Origin: Antrihabitans auranticaus
GTDB taxonomy: Bacteria; Actinomycetota; Actinomycetes; Mycobacteriales; Mycobacteriaceae
NCBI RefSeq assembly: GCF_016481275.1
Contig: NZ_JAEMNW010000003.1
Coordinates: 620,001-684,000, forward strand
Reading direction: 5' to 3'
Length of the DNA stretch: 64,000 nt
Shown: in pieces, positions 9,171 through 18,482 of the stretch
How positions within the stretch are numbered: the first letter of the stretch is position 1
Layout of the letters: each line of letters opens with the position of its first letter
Notes under the pieces: model-generated
The model's database searches: none
The model's input: the letters and a program-made list of their open reading frames with translations, nothing else
What the model was told of the DNA's origin: nothing
Program-made: the position numbers and the translations under genes

Positions 9171-10636
9171 ACGCCGCCCTGCGTCGTGTGTCCATGACCG
9201 TCCTGGCGATGGTCGTGGTGTTGCTCGCCAACGCGACCTACGTTCAGGTCATCAACGCCGACCACCTGCGACTCAACCCGCTCAACAAGCGGGTCTCACT
9301 CGACGAGTACTCGCGCCAACGCGGCCAGATCAGCGCCGACGGTCAGCCCTTGGCGGTGTCGGTGCCCACCGACGATCGCTACAAGTACCTGCGGACCTAC
9401 CCGACGAGCCCGCTGGCGTACGCACCCGTCACGGGTTTCTATTCGATGCACTACGGCAGCACCGGATTGGAGCTCGCCGAGAATCAGGTGCTCAACGGGT
9501 CCGATGATCGGCTGTTCGGGCGCCGGTTCTTCGACTTGCTCTCCGGTCGCGATCCGCGCGGCGGCAACGTCGTCACGACGATCAAGCCGCGCATGCAGCA
9601 GGTCGCGTACGACGAACTGACGTCGAAGGGCTTCCGCGGCTCGGTCGTGGCAATCGAACCGAGCACCGGAAACATCCTTGCGATGGTGTCGACGCCGAGT
9701 TTCGACCCGAACCTGCTCGCCGGTCACAACCCGGGCGTCGTCGCGCAGAACAAGGACCTTCTCGAAAGCGACCCCGATCATCCGACGCTGAATCGCGCTG
9801 TGTCCCAGCGTTACGCGCCTGGTTCGACGTTCAAGGTCGTGGTCGCGGCGGGCGCGCTGAGCAACGGCGCAAGCCCGGACCAGCAGGTGACGGCAGCGCC
9901 GAGCATCACTCTGCCGGGTACCAATACGCAGCTGCCCAACTACGGCAATTCGCACTGCGGACCCGGCGGCGGCGCGACGACGACCCTGACGGTCGCGTTC
10001 GCCGAGTCGTGCAACACCGCCTTCGCCGAGCTCGGAATCCAGCTGACAGACGCGGACCTGCGGGCTCAGGCCGAAGCATTCGGCATCGAGTCGACCTCGA
10101 CGATCCCGATCGAAGTTGCCGCAAGCACGGTCGGTGCGATCGAGGACGACGCTGAACTCGGCCAGGCCAGCATCGGGCAGAAGAACGTGGCACTTACGCC
10201 GATGCAGAACGCAGTGATCGCCGCGACCGTCGCAAACGGTGGTCTGCGGATGGAACCGCATCTGGTCGCCGAACTGCAGGGTCCGGACTACTCCGACCTC
10301 GCAACCACGCGGCCGGCATCCGTCGAGCAGGCGATCAGCCGCGATGTGGCGGCACAGCTGACCAACATGATGATCGAGGCCGAGAAGCACGCGGAGCTCG
10401 GAATCGTGAACGGCTCGTTGCCCAGCGCGCAGATCGCGTCGAAGACCGGAACTGCCGAGCACGGTGACGGCCTGCCGCCGAACGCCTGGTATATCGCGTT
10501 CGCACCGGCTGACGACCCGAAGATCGCGATTGCGGTGATCGTCGAGGACGGCGGAGACCGCGGACAGTCCGCGACGGGCGCATCTGTCGCCGCTCCGATC
10601 GCTCGAGCTGTCATCGCCGCCGGTTTGGATAAATAA
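9167..10636 (+). CDS. pbpA: Class B penicillin-binding protein PbpA (transpeptidase)
   Basis: Cross-links peptidoglycan; the membrane-anchored partner of RodA. The protein has 489 residues with an N-terminal signal anchor (VSMTVLAMVVVLLANATYVQV). A dimerisation region and a transpeptidase domain follow. All three active-site motifs are present: SxxK as STFK with the nucleophile at Ser220, SxN as SCN in FAESCNTAF, and KTG in SKTGTAEHG. The length matches M. tuberculosis PbpA. ATG 9167 overlaps the rodA stop, which implies coupled translation. Confidence 0.95.
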   Translation: MNAALRRVSMTVLAMVVVLLANATYVQVINADHLRLNPLNKRVSLDEYSRQRGQISADGQPLAVSVPTDDRYKYLRTYPTSPLAYAPVTGFYSMHYGSTGLELAENQVLNGSDDRLFGRRFFDLLSGRDPRGGNVVTTIKPRMQQVAYDELTSKGFRGSVVAIEPSTGNILAMVSTPSFDPNLLAGHNPGVVAQNKDLLESDPDHPTLNRAVSQRYAPGSTFKVVVAAGALSNGASPDQQVTAAPSITLPGTNTQLPNYGNSHCGPGGGATTTLTVAFAESCNTAFAELGIQLTDADLRAQAEAFGIESTSTIPIEVAASTVGAIEDDAELGQASIGQKNVALTPMQNAVIAATVANGGLRMEPHLVAELQGPDYSDLATTRPASVEQAISRDVAAQLTNMMIEAEKHAELGIVNGSLPSAQIASKTGTAEHGDGLPPNAWYIAFAPADDPKIAIAVIVEDGGDRGQSATGASVAAPIARAVIAAGLDK

Positions 10637-10715
10637 TGAGCGCGACAGTTCTTTACTCGGGGACGGGCCGCCGTGTGGGCGTAGTTGCGCGCGGCGATGA
10701 TGGGGGTGCGGACAA

Positions 10716-12209
10716 GTGCTGAGCAACGGCGCCCTCATCGCCAACCGGTATCGCTTGCAGCGGCTGATCGCGACCGGTGGCATGGGACAGGTCTGGGAAG
10801 CCACCGACAACCGGCTCGACCGGCGGGTGGCGGTGAAGGTTCTCAAGGCGGAGCTTTCGGCCGATCCGACGTTCAAAGAACGCTTCCGCACAGAGGCCCG
10901 AACCACCGCGATGCTGAACCACCAGGGCATCGCGGGCGTCTACGACTACGGCGAAACGACCGATCCCTCAGGCGGCGAGACCTCATACCTCGTCATGGAA
11001 CTGGTCGCGGGCGAGCCACTCAACGCGGTGCTGGGCCGGGTCGGTCGACTGTCGATGCAACACGCCCTCGACATGCTCGAACAGACCGGCCGCGCGCTCG
11101 AGGTCGCGCACGCCGCCGGCGTGGTGCATCGGGATGTGAAGCCGGGCAATATCCTCGTCACCCCGACCGGTCAGGTGAAGATCACCGACTTCGGCATTGC
11201 CAAGGCGGTGGACGCCTCCCCCGTCACCAAGACCGGCATGGTCATGGGTACAGCGCAGTACATCGCGCCCGAGCAGGCTCTCGGCCAGGACGCGACGTCC
11301 GCGAGCGATGTTTACGCGCTCGGCGTGGTCGGCTACGAGGCACTGGCGGGCAAGCGGCCGTTCGTGGGCGAAGGCGCGATCACCGTCGCGATGAAGCACG
11401 TTCGTGAGGCCCCCGCGCCCCTGCCCGAGGACCTACCGCCCAACGTCCGGGAACTGATCGAGATCACACTGGTCAAGGATCCGACGGGCCGGTACAGGAG
11501 CGGCGGCGAATTTGCCGACGCCGTCGCGGCAGTCCGTGCCGGTCGGCGGCCACCGCCGCCCGGTGCCGTGCCAGGCGGTCCGCAGTCGGCAGTGCCGGGA
11601 TTGTCCACGCAGATGGGTACCGCGGCGATGCCCGCTGTCGCGCCGACGCCGACCGGTGCCGCGCGCGTCCTCCCGCCACCGCCGCCACCCACGCAGGCGA
11701 CCCAGATCATGTCTGGGAACAGCGAATTCTCCCGTCCCGCACCGGTTTACACGCCTGCGCCACATCGGCGCCAGCCACCACCGAGAGGCGGCATGTCGCC
11801 GGGGCAGAAGGCGCTTGCGGGCATCGGCGGCACAGCACTGCTCATCGCTCTGCTGCTCGCCGCATGGCTCGCTCTCAAGGGCAACGACGACAACCCGGCG
11901 CCGACCGGTAACACCTCGACCCTCGAACAGACGACCGTCGAGCGGACGACCGTGCCCGAGACGACGACCACCAGAGAAGAAACCACCGAGCCGACGACGA
12001 CCGAACCTTCTACGACCACCACGACCACGGAGTCCACGACTACGACCACCACCACGACAACCACGACAACGACGACCACCCCGCCGACCACGACGACGCC
12101 GCCGGTCACTCAGCCGACGTCTGCGGTCAGCCCGTCGCGGCCGCTCGGGCTGCCGACGCTCACCGTTCCCACCGGTGGCTTCACGCTGCCGACGCTAGGA
12201 CCGCGATGA
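10716..12209 (+). CDS. pknA: Serine/threonine protein kinase PknA
   Basis: Membrane kinase controlling cell shape and division, 497 residues. The kinase domain (about 12-275) has the glycine loop [11 protein letters not shown], Lys41 in VAVKVL, catalytic Asp140 in VHRDVKPGN, a DFG motif in ITDFGIAK and APEQAL. A proline-rich juxtamembrane linker leads to one transmembrane helix ([21 protein letters not shown]). Outside the membrane there is no PASTA domain, only a long Thr-rich tail. The start is GTG 10716. The stop overlaps the pknB start (ATGA). Confidence 0.95.
   Translation: MLSNGALIANRYRLQRLIATGGMGQVWEATDNRLDRRVAVKVLKAELSADPTFKERFRTEARTTAMLNHQGIAGVYDYGETTDPSGGETSYLVMELVAGEPLNAVLGRVGRLSMQHALDMLEQTGRALEVAHAAGVVHRDVKPGNILVTPTGQVKITDFGIAKAVDASPVTKTGMVMGTAQYIAPEQALGQDATSASDVYALGVVGYEALAGKRPFVGEGAITVAMKHVREAPAPLPEDLPPNVRELIEITLVKDPTGRYRSGGEFADAVAAVRAGRRPPPPGAVPGGPQSAVPGLSTQMGTAAMPAVAPTPTGAARVLPPPPPPTQATQIMSGNSEFSRPAPVYTPAPHRRQPPPRGGMSPGQKALAGIGGTALLIALLLAAWLALKGNDDNPAPTGNTSTLEQTTVERTTVPETTTTREETTEPTTTEPSTTTTTTESTTTTTTTTTTTTTTTPPTTTTPPVTQPTSAVSPSRPLGLPTLTVPTGGFTLPTLGPR
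11925..12110 (+). repeat. Thr-codon-rich low-complexity tract in pknA
   Basis: Low-complexity ACN codons (acgacgaccacc-like) encode runs of Thr interrupted by Glu, Ser and Pro in the extracytoplasmic tail of PknA, including a run of ten or more Thr. This tract is prone to slippage and produces spurious Val-rich reading frames on the other strand. Confidence 0.8.
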
Positions 12210-14131
12210 CGACGCCGCGCAAACTCTCGGCCCGGTACGACCTGGGTGAGATCCTCGGCTTCGGTGGCATGTCCGAGGTGCATCTGGCGCGCGATCTACG
12301 GCTCAGCCGGGACGTGGCGATCAAGGTTCTGCGCGCCGACCTCGCGCGCGACCCAACGTTCTACCTGCGGTTTCGCCGGGAAGCCCAGAATGCGGCGGCG
12401 CTGAACCACCCCGCAATCGTTGCCGTCTACGACACCGGCGAGGCGGAAACCGAGGCCGGGCCGCTGCCGTTCATCGTGATGGAGTACGTCGACGGTGACA
12501 CGCTGCGCGACATCGTCCGGGCCAAGGGCCCGATGACGCCGCGCAAAGCTATGGAGGTCATCGCCGACGTCTGCGCTGCGCTGGATTTCAGCCACCGCAA
12601 CGGCATCGTGCATCGCGACATGAAGCCCGCGAACATCATGATCAACAAGGCCGGCGCCGTGAAGGTGATGGATTTCGGCATCGCCCGTGCGATCGCGGAC
12701 AGTTCCAGCCCGATGACGCAGACCGCCGCGGTAATCGGTACGGCGCAATACCTTTCGCCCGAGCAGGCCCGGGGCGAGCAGGTCGATGCACGCTCGGATG
12801 TGTATTCGGTCGGCTGCGTGCTGTTCGAGATCTTGACGGCCGAGCCGCCGTTCAAGGGCGATTCGCCCGTCGCGGTCGCTTACCAGCACGTTCGCGAAGA
12901 TCCGCCGATGCCGTCGTCGGTGCACGAGGGTGTGCCGCGCGAGCTCGACTCCGTGATCCTCAAGGCGATGAGCAAGAACCCGGCGAACCGCTATCAGTCT
13001 GCGGCAGAAATGCGGAGCGACTTGATTCGCGTCCTCGGCGGTCAACGGCCCGTCGCGCCGACGATCATGACCGAAGAGGACCGCACGACGATTCTCGGCG
13101 GGGGCGATCCACCGCCGCGCCGGCATCGCGCAGCGGTCAAGGACTCGTACGGCGCCGACATCCCCGACAACGACGAGGATGACGACGACGACGGTAAACG
13201 GCGCGGCTTGCGCATCACCGCGATGATCGTCGCGGCGCTGCTGGTGGTCGCCTTCGTCGGTGTCTTCCTCTGGTTCAAGGGACCAGGTTCACGACCCGAC
13301 CAGGTCGAGGTTCCGAACGTCGCCGAAAAGTCCGTGTCCGATGCCGAGGCGCTCCTCACCAACGCAGGATTCGACGTCAATCGCGTCGACATCTACAGCT
13401 GCCAGGGCAAACCGGGCGACGTGATCTCCACGAAGCCGCTGTCCGGCTCCCGCAACGACGAGGGCAGCGAGGTCACCCTCGAGGTCTCCAAGGGCCCGCA
13501 GATGGTCAAGGTCCCGAGCCTTCTCGGTAAAACCAAGACCGAAGCCGAAGCGGAGGCCGGCCGGCAAGGCATGACGCTGGCCGGAGACACCAGCGAAAAA
13601 GAGTCGACCAGGGCAGACGTCGGCAAAGTCGTCGTGCAGACGCCGGCCGCGAACACGATCGCGAACAGCTGCTCGCCGATCGAGCTCACCCTCGGTACCG
13701 GTCCCGCCCAGCTCGAGGTCAACAATGTGGTCGGTCGGCCGATCAACGAGGCCTCCGCCGCGCTCGACTCCCGGGGCTTCGTTGTCGTCATCGAAGAGGT
13801 CGTTTCGCAGCAGCCCGTCGGCGAAGTCGTCTCGACGGACCCGCCGGGCGGCACGCAGAAGGACCGAGGCAGCACCGTCACCGTCCGGGTGTCGAAGGGT
13901 GACACCGTACCGATGCCGGACCTCCTGAACCAGGACGTCGGCAGGGCGCTCGAATTGCTGCGCGCCGCAGGTTGGGCGGCCCCGAACGAACAGCTGATTC
14001 AGACCCAGGAGCCGACGCTCGACCGTGCCAAGATCGGCAAAGTGGTGACACAGCAGTTCCCTCCGGGAAGCCCACTACCGCGAAACGGGCCTGTTGCCGT
14101 GTCGATCGGGATAGTCGGCATCCCGCGCTGA
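12206..14131 (+). CDS. pknB: Serine/threonine protein kinase PknB with PASTA domains
   Basis: Master kinase of wall growth, 641 residues. Kinase motifs: [11 protein letters not shown], Lys40 in VAIKVL, catalytic Asp138 in HRDMKPAN, and DFGIARAI. The activation loop [13 protein letters not shown] holds the two Thr autophosphorylated in the mycobacterial enzyme. A transmembrane helix ([21 protein letters not shown], about residues 335-356) follows. Outside are four PASTA repeats starting near [27 protein letters not shown] and VPMPDLLNQ, which bind muropeptides or lipid II. The residue numbering of the active site matches M. tuberculosis PknB. ATG overlaps the pknA stop; this is the last gene of the block. 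Confidence 0.96.
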   Translation: MTTPRKLSARYDLGEILGFGGMSEVHLARDLRLSRDVAIKVLRADLARDPTFYLRFRREAQNAAALNHPAIVAVYDTGEAETEAGPLPFIVMEYVDGDTLRDIVRAKGPMTPRKAMEVIADVCAALDFSHRNGIVHRDMKPANIMINKAGAVKVMDFGIARAIADSSSPMTQTAAVIGTAQYLSPEQARGEQVDARSDVYSVGCVLFEILTAEPPFKGDSPVAVAYQHVREDPPMPSSVHEGVPRELDSVILKAMSKNPANRYQSAAEMRSDLIRVLGGQRPVAPTIMTEEDRTTILGGGDPPPRRHRAAVKDSYGADIPDNDEDDDDDGKRRGLRITAMIVAALLVVAFVGVFLWFKGPGSRPDQVEVPNVAEKSVSDAEALLTNAGFDVNRVDIYSCQGKPGDVISTKPLSGSRNDEGSEVTLEVSKGPQMVKVPSLLGKTKTEAEAEAGRQGMTLAGDTSEKESTRADVGKVVVQTPAANTIANSCSPIELTLGTGPAQLEVNNVVGRPINEASAALDSRGFVVVIEEVVSQQPVGEVVSTDPPGGTQKDRGSTVTVRVSKGDTVPMPDLLNQDVGRALELLRAAGWAAPNEQLIQTQEPTLDRAKIGKVVTQQFPPGSPLPRNGPVAVSIGIVGIPR

Positions 14132-14139
14132 GGCGCGAC

Positions 14140-14781
14140 TCACGCCATCGCGGCGGCCACCTCGGCTTCGAGCGTGGAGACGAGCCCTTCGGTCGGGCGG
14201 TCGCCGCACAGGCTGAGCCAGTTGGCGAGCATCCGGTGCCCACCCTGTGTCAGGACGGATTCCGGGTGGAACTGGACACCGTGGATCGGCAGGGTGCGGT
14301 GGCGAAAGGCCATCACGACGCCACTCTCCGAATGCGCGGTGACCTCCAGCTCAGCCGGAATGGTCTCCTCGAGAACCGTCAGTGAGTGGTACCGGGTTGC
14401 GATGAACGGGTTCGGCAGCCCTTCGAGCACGCCGACGCCGGTGTGGTTCACGACGCTGGTCTTGCCGTGCAGCAACTCTGGTGCGCGATCGACCGTGCCA
14501 CCGAAGACTGCGCCGATCGCCTGGTGCCCGAGGCATACGCCGAGCAGTGGTGTCCGTGCGCGGGCACACGCCTCGACGAGACCCATCGTTGCACCGGCGC
14601 GCTGCGGGGTGCCCGGTCCCGGGCTCAGGAGAACACCGTCGAACTGGGCTGCGACGGCGTCGAGATCAGCGAGATTGGGGTCGTCGTTGCGCCACACGGT
14701 CGCTCGCGTGCCGAGCTGGCCCAGGTATTGGACGAGGTTGAACACGAAGCTGTCGTAGTTGTCGACCACCAAGATCCGCAT
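14140..14781 (-). CDS. trpG: Class I glutamine amidotransferase, TrpG/PabA type
   Basis: Hydrolyses glutamine and passes ammonia to a chorismate-using partner (anthranilate or aminodeoxychorismate synthase). The 213-residue protein has the N-terminus MRILVVDNYDSFVFNLVQYL, the oxyanion LLSPGPGTP, the nucleophile Cys in GVCLGHQAIG and the His/Glu pair in VQFHPESVLT. In mycobacteria the gene at this locus is annotated trpG or pabA, and may serve folate synthesis because it lies away from trp genes. It converges on pknB with eight bases between stops. Confidence 0.9.
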   Translation of the reverse strand: MRILVVDNYDSFVFNLVQYLGQLGTRATVWRNDDPNLADLDAVAAQFDGVLLSPGPGTPQRAGATMGLVEACARARTPLLGVCLGHQAIGAVFGGTVDRAPELLHGKTSVVNHTGVGVLEGLPNPFIATRYHSLTVLEETIPAELEVTAHSESGVVMAFRHRTLPIHGVQFHPESVLTQGGHRMLANWLSLCGDRPTEGLVSTLEAEVAAAMA

Positions 14782-14814
14782 ACCAGCAGGGTACGTGGTG
14801 AAATCCGGCGAGGT

Positions 14815-15507
14815 TCAGCCGCTCGAGCGGGCGAAGCGGACCTGATCGGACCCGGCGTATGCCGGGACGGTCAGGCGGTCGCCGAGGGTCTCCGAATACC
14901 CCAATCGATACCTGGCAGCGTACTGCTGAAACAGCCGCACACCCGGCTCCGCGGCAAGCGCGCCGGACAATCTCCCCGGGTCGCCCACGGCGGTGATCAC
15001 ATACGGCGGACCGTACGACCTGCCTCCCAGCAGCAGCGTCCCACCGATACAACGCGGCGCGGAGTCGGCGCCGATCCGTTGATCCTGCATGGCGATGCCC
15101 TCCGCGCCGCCCGCCCACAATGCGTTGAGAACGCTCTGCACATCCTGCTGATGAACGACGAGGTCGTCGGGTGTCGCCGATTCCGGATAGCGCCCTTCGG
15201 CGTCCCGCGGAGCGTCGGTGAGGGTTACGACGATGCCCGGTCCGGAGAGCTCGTCCAGACCTGCCGCGGTGGCAAGCCGGTCCGCCTCACCGAGCGCCGC
15301 TGCGACCGCGGCATCCGATTGGGCTGCACTTTCCTGTAGTGACCGAACCCTCGACGCGAGCGCATCACGTTCGACGGCGGCTTCGTCAGCAGCGCCCTCC
15401 GCCGCGCGCACAAGGTCGGACAACCGGGCAGAATCGCTGCTTCGCAGCTCGACGCCGTCCGACAGCTGCCGGGTTGTCGTCACCAGCAGACCGGCTATCG
15501 CGCACAC
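14815..15507 (-). CDS. DUF881 membrane-anchored protein (Rv0012-like), start uncertain
   Basis: A homologue of the conserved Rv0012 protein, with the DUF881 core marked by TPDDLVVHQQDVQSVLNALW, GAEGIAMQDQRI and GRSYGPPYVITAVGD. One N-terminal membrane helix and a coiled-coil-like Ala/Glu-rich segment precede this domain, which is placed outside the membrane. Function is unknown. The first usual start in frame is GTG 15507, but that lies inside the hydrophobic helix. Coding-like sequence (GWGEDLRNRAWQALALV) continues upstream to a stop. A CTG at 15543 could serve as the start, or there is a sequencing error near the 5' end. Confidence 0.82.
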   Translation of the reverse strand: MCAIAGLLVTTTRQLSDGVELRSSDSARLSDLVRAAEGAADEAAVERDALASRVRSLQESAAQSDAAVAAALGEADRLATAAGLDELSGPGIVVTLTDAPRDAEGRYPESATPDDLVVHQQDVQSVLNALWAGGAEGIAMQDQRIGADSAPRCIGGTLLLGGRSYGPPYVITAVGDPGRLSGALAAEPGVRLFQQYAARYRLGYSETLGDRLTVPAYAGSDQVRFARSSG

Positions 15508-15644
15508 GACGAGGGCAAGCGCCTGCCAGGCCCGGTTTCGCAGATCCTCGCCCCATCCCGCTTTGGCAAATCCGACGGTATCGGCGCTAGGTTAGCGTGT
15601 ACACCACACCATCGGGTGTCGCACGCGCCTGGCACCCCCGAAGC

Positions 15645-15703
15645 TGTGACACAGTTTCCAGGCATTCTGTGAGACAGGGCCTGATTCTGTGACAGAAGGT
15701 CCT
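15645..15703 (+). promoter_or_regulatory. Spaced TGTGAC/TGTGAG repeats upstream of crgA
   Basis: Three hexamers, TGTGAC at 15645, TGTGAG at 15668 and TGTGAC at 15688, lie about two helical turns apart. The last two belong to an imperfect 20-base direct repeat beginning ATTCTGTGA. They end 25 bases before the crgA start. The reverse complement GTCACA recalls the direct-repeat motif reported for the actinobacterial response regulator MtrA; that assignment is inference. Confidence 0.4.
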
Positions 15704-15727
15704 GATTCTACGTTCGAAGAGGAAGTC

Positions 15728-15991
15728 ATGCCCAAGTCGAAGGTCCGCAAGAAGACCGACTACACGATCAACCCCGCAAGCCGCACGCCGGTCAAGATCA
15801 AGGCCGGCCCGTCGCCCGTCTGGTACGTGGCGATCATGCTCGGCTTCATGCTCGCCGGATTGGCGTGGCTCATCGTCTACTACCTGGCCGCCGAGCAGAT
15901 CGAGTGGATGGCGAACCTCAATGCCTGGAACTTCCTGATCGGCTTCGGTCTGATGGTCGTCGGGCTCGTCATGACGATGAAGTGGCGCTAG
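15728..15991 (+). CDS. crgA: Cell division protein CrgA
   Basis: Small two-helix membrane protein of the actinobacterial divisome, which in mycobacteria contacts FtsZ, FtsI, FtsQ and CwsA. The 87-residue product starts [16 protein letters not shown], a basic cytoplasmic tail. It has helices at [23 protein letters not shown] and [18 protein letters not shown] and ends MKWR, as in the family. ATG 15728 is preceded by GAAGAGGAAG. An in-frame GTG at 15689 would add 13 atypical residues and is rejected. Confidence 0.95.
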   Translation: MPKSKVRKKTDYTINPASRTPVKIKAGPSPVWYVAIMLGFMLAGLAWLIVYYLAAEQIEWMANLNAWNFLIGFGLMVVGLVMTMKWR

Positions 15992-15993
15992 CC

Positions 15994-16007
15994 AATTACA
16001 TCGATGT
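15994..16007. repeat. 14-base sequence AATTACATCGATGT, copy 1
   Basis: Lies three bases after the crgA stop, before the PH-like gene. An identical 14-mer occurs at 51198-51211 upstream of gidB. It contains the palindromic core ACATCGATGT. No known factor is recognised. Confidence 0.6.
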
Positions 16008-16019
16008 CATTCATCCCCA

Positions 16020-16481
16020 ATGTGGATAACCCCTGTGGATGAATCGGAAGTGTCCTGGTCAACGCCTACGGCAGCACTCGTGGTCGCCGCAGTCGGGGGT
16101 GTCGCACTCGCGCTGGCCGCGGTCGCAGTACCCAACGACCGTCCGGGCCAACTCCTCGTCGGACTGGCGGCCGTGGGCTTGCTCGCTGTCGCAGGGTTGG
16201 GCTTCGCGCAGCGACCTAAGCTGGCGATCCTCAGCGGCCGCAGGCTACGAGTGAAGCGCATCCGCGGGGCGGTCGTCTACGACCACACGGAGGTGCGCAG
16301 AGCGCGCATCGTCCGTTACCCGCGGCTGGGTCGTCGCGTACCGGTTCTCGAGATCGACGTGCAGTCAGCAGCCGACCCCGAGGGCCGGCTGCTGATTTTC
16401 GGGCGCTGGGACCTGGGCGCGAATCCGGAAGATGTCTTCGACGCGATCTCGGTGCACGGTCTCTCGCCGAGCGAGGACTAG
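16020..16481 (+). CDS. PH-domain-like membrane protein (Rv0010c-like)
   Basis: A 153-residue protein with two N-terminal membrane helices (about residues 17-40 and 45-62). A soluble beta-rich domain follows that resembles the bacterial PH-like domain of actinobacterial DUF2581 proteins. Position beside crgA and ppiA matches Rv0010c of M. tuberculosis, though there the gene is on the other strand relative to crgA. Function is unknown; membrane and division-related location suggests an envelope role. ATG 16020 and GTG 16035 are both possible starts. No charged catalytic motif was seen. Confidence 0.75.
   Translation: MWITPVDESEVSWSTPTAALVVAAVGGVALALAAVAVPNDRPGQLLVGLAAVGLLAVAGLGFAQRPKLAILSGRRLRVKRIRGAVVYDHTEVRRARIVRYPRLGRRVPVLEIDVQSAADPEGRLLIFGRWDLGANPEDVFDAISVHGLSPSED
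16021..16043 (-). promoter_or_regulatory. Two DnaA-box-like sequences at the start of the PH-like gene
   Basis: TGTGGATAA at 16021-16029 is an exact reverse-complement DnaA box (TTATCCACA). TGTGGATGA at 16035-16043 is one base off. Both fall in the first codons of the PH-like gene, 30 kb from oriC. DnaA binding here is inference. Confidence 0.4.
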
Positions 16482-16485
16482 CGCG

Positions 16486-17391
16486 TCACAGCCCGAGTTC
16501 GGTGCGGATCTGCAGCGCACGAACGCACACCACGGCAACAGCGAACACCGCGACGCCCACAACGGTCAGCCAACCGACCAGACGGGCCGTCGAGTCGGTC
16601 ACATTCGTACCCGCCCGACGCAGCCACCCAGGTGCAAACAAGAGTCCGACCGTCGCTGCCGTCCCCGCTGCCAGGCCGCCGAGATGGCCCCACAGCGAAA
16701 TGCCCGGGATCGACACGCTGATGATCACGTTGATGACGATCATCGCCAGTACCGGTCCGGGACTTTGCCGGATACGGATCAGAATCACCGCCATCGCGCC
16801 GAAGAGTCCGAAGATCGCACCGGACGCGCCGGCGGTCACCGCATTGTCCTGAAGCGCCAGGACAGCGGCTGCGCCACCGAGCAGCGAGGTCAGATAGACG
16901 GCCAGGTAGCGCGCCCAGCCGAGGACGAGTTCGACGTCTTTACCCACGACATACAGCGCGAGCATGTTCACGAGCAGGTGGACCGGCCCGAAATGCAGGA
17001 AGCCGCTTCCCACGACACGAACGAATTCACCGTTCGCAACCGCCGGTGCCCATAGTGCCCAGTCGGCGAACAGGCGCGAACCGCGTTCGTTGTCCATGAG
17101 ATTGCTCGACTGGACCGCGGTTATCGCGAAGACGAGGACGTTCAGCGCGATGAGCGCATACGTCACGACCGGCGTCGCCGTGCTGCGTGCCGGCGCGCCT
17201 GCCACCGTACGTACCTGCCGCACCTCGGACCGGCCCTGGCGCACGCAATCCACACACTGGAAACCGACCGCCGCTTCCCGCAGGCAGTCCGCGCACGAGG
17301 GACGACCGCATCGATTGCACGACAAGCCGGTCGGCCGGTCCGGGTGCCGAACGCACGTCGGCGGCGGCGGGTAACCGCCACCCGTACTCAT
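16486..17391 (-). CDS. Rhomboid family intramembrane serine protease
   Basis: The protein has 301 residues. An N-terminal B-box-like zinc-binding segment (CVRHPDRPTGLSCNRCGRPSCADC and VDCVRQGR) precedes six to seven membrane helices. The rhomboid dyad is present: the nucleophile Ser in AGASGAIFGLFGA and the His in SLWGHLGGLAAG. HFGPVHLLVNMLAL gives the usual helix-2 motif. Rhomboids cleave membrane proteins within the bilayer; the substrate is unknown. ATG 17391 was chosen over an in-frame TTG 15 bases upstream that overlaps ppiA. It follows ppiA closely on the same strand. Confidence 0.9.
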   Translation of the reverse strand: MSTGGGYPPPPTCVRHPDRPTGLSCNRCGRPSCADCLREAAVGFQCVDCVRQGRSEVRQVRTVAGAPARSTATPVVTYALIALNVLVFAITAVQSSNLMDNERGSRLFADWALWAPAVANGEFVRVVGSGFLHFGPVHLLVNMLALYVVGKDVELVLGWARYLAVYLTSLLGGAAAVLALQDNAVTAGASGAIFGLFGAMAVILIRIRQSPGPVLAMIVINVIISVSIPGISLWGHLGGLAAGTAATVGLLFAPGWLRRAGTNVTDSTARLVGWLTVVGVAVFAVAVVCVRALQIRTELGL

Positions 17392-17402
17392 GTGTTCGCC
17401 AA

Positions 17403-17930
17403 TCAAGCGATCGTGATCGAATTGATCACGACAGGTTCGGACGGACGGTCACGCCGATCGGTTGCCGTGGTCGCGATCGCGTCGACGACTGCGCGCGAGT
17501 CGGCATCGACTACCTCGCCGAAGATCGTGTGCTTGCGGTTGAGGTGCGGGGTCGCGCCGACCGTGATGAAGAACTGCGAACCGTTGGTGCCCGGTCCGGC
17601 ATTCGCCATCGCGAGGAGGTACGCGCGGTCGAACTTGAGCTCGGGGTGGAACTCGTCGCCGAATTCGTACCCCGGGCCGCCCGCTCCGGTACCGGTCGGG
17701 TCGCCGCCCTGGATCATGAAGCCGCGGATGACGCGGTGGAACACCGCGCCGTCGTAGAACGGTCCGGACGTGTTGCCGGCCGCATTCTTGGTCGTGTACT
17801 GCGCGGACCCGTCGGCGAGGCCGACGAAGTTGCCGACCGTCTTCGGCGCGTGGTTGCCGAACAACGCGATTTTGATGTCGCCACGGTTGGTGTGCAGCGT
17901 CGCTGTCGAGGTCTGAATCGGTGAGGTCAC
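17403..17930 (-). CDS. ppiA: Peptidyl-prolyl cis-trans isomerase, cyclophilin type
   Basis: Catalyses proline isomerisation in protein folding. The 175-residue cytoplasmic cyclophilin has the active-site segment [19 protein letters not shown], then [36 protein letters not shown] 17930 (reading V T S P I Q) gives the usual N-terminus; the open frame upstream is not conserved. It matches PpiA of M. tuberculosis in length and position between cwsA and the Rv0010c-like gene. No signal peptide is present. It diverges from cwsA. Confidence 0.93.
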   Translation of the reverse strand: MTSPIQTSTATLHTNRGDIKIALFGNHAPKTVGNFVGLADGSAQYTTKNAAGNTSGPFYDGAVFHRVIRGFMIQGGDPTGTGAGGPGYEFGDEFHPELKFDRAYLLAMANAGPGTNGSQFFITVGATPHLNRKHTIFGEVVDADSRAVVDAIATTATDRRDRPSEPVVINSITIA

Positions 17931-18002
17931 CGCTACATCGTGCCACGACCCTCTAGCGGCAAGTTCAACCGCGCACACGCTCTGCTATGTCAGAGTGGAC
18001 TG

Positions 18003-18482
18003 ATGAGGCTTAAGAAGTCCGCACCCGAGTCCGATATTGCGGTACTCGACGATTCGAGTACCGATTCCAGCTCGTCCCTCACCTATTCGAGGGCCATCCA
18101 CCAAGCAGGCTCCGGAGTCGCCGCGCTTGCAAAAGGCACCGGTGGGCTGGGCTTCCTGCTCGGCAAGGCCGGATACACGCTGGCCAAGACGGGAGTCGCC
18201 AGAGCGCGGGTCGCCCGTTCCGAGCTCGCCGCGAGGTCAGAGGCCGCGCGCGCAGCAGCGACCGACGTCGCAGCGGTCGGCAGCGGGTCGAGCACACGCA
18301 CCCGACTCGCGATCGGCGCCGGCGTCTTTGCTGTCGTTGCCGCGGGCGCCGCATTCTTCAGCGCGAGCCGCCGCCGCAAAACCGCGCCGCCGGTTGCGGA
18401 CGCGCCGCCGACTCTCGGTCCGTCAGCTAATGGGTCGGCGCCGGCTGTTGTGGTGGACGAAGAGGCTCGGGCGACGCCTTAG
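18003..18482 (+). CDS. cwsA: Cell wall synthesis protein CwsA (Rv0008c-like)
   Basis: A 159-residue protein matching CwsA in position (next to ppiA) and architecture. It has a polar N-terminus, a Gly/Ala-rich helical region (LGFLLGKAGYTLAKTGVARARV), one C-terminal membrane helix (LAIGAGVFAVVAAGAAFFSA), a basic RRRK stop-transfer and a disordered tail. In mycobacteria CwsA interacts with CrgA and Wag31 and supports polar growth. ATG 18003 has a weak ribosome-binding site. The 3' end overlaps the convergent membrane-protein gene by 56 bases. Assignment rests on synteny and topology more than on strong motifs. Confidence 0.7.
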   Translation: MRLKKSAPESDIAVLDDSSTDSSSSLTYSRAIHQAGSGVAALAKGTGGLGFLLGKAGYTLAKTGVARARVARSELAARSEAARAAATDVAAVGSGSSTRTRLAIGAGVFAVVAAGAAFFSASRRRKTAPPVADAPPTLGPSANGSAPAVVVDEEARATP

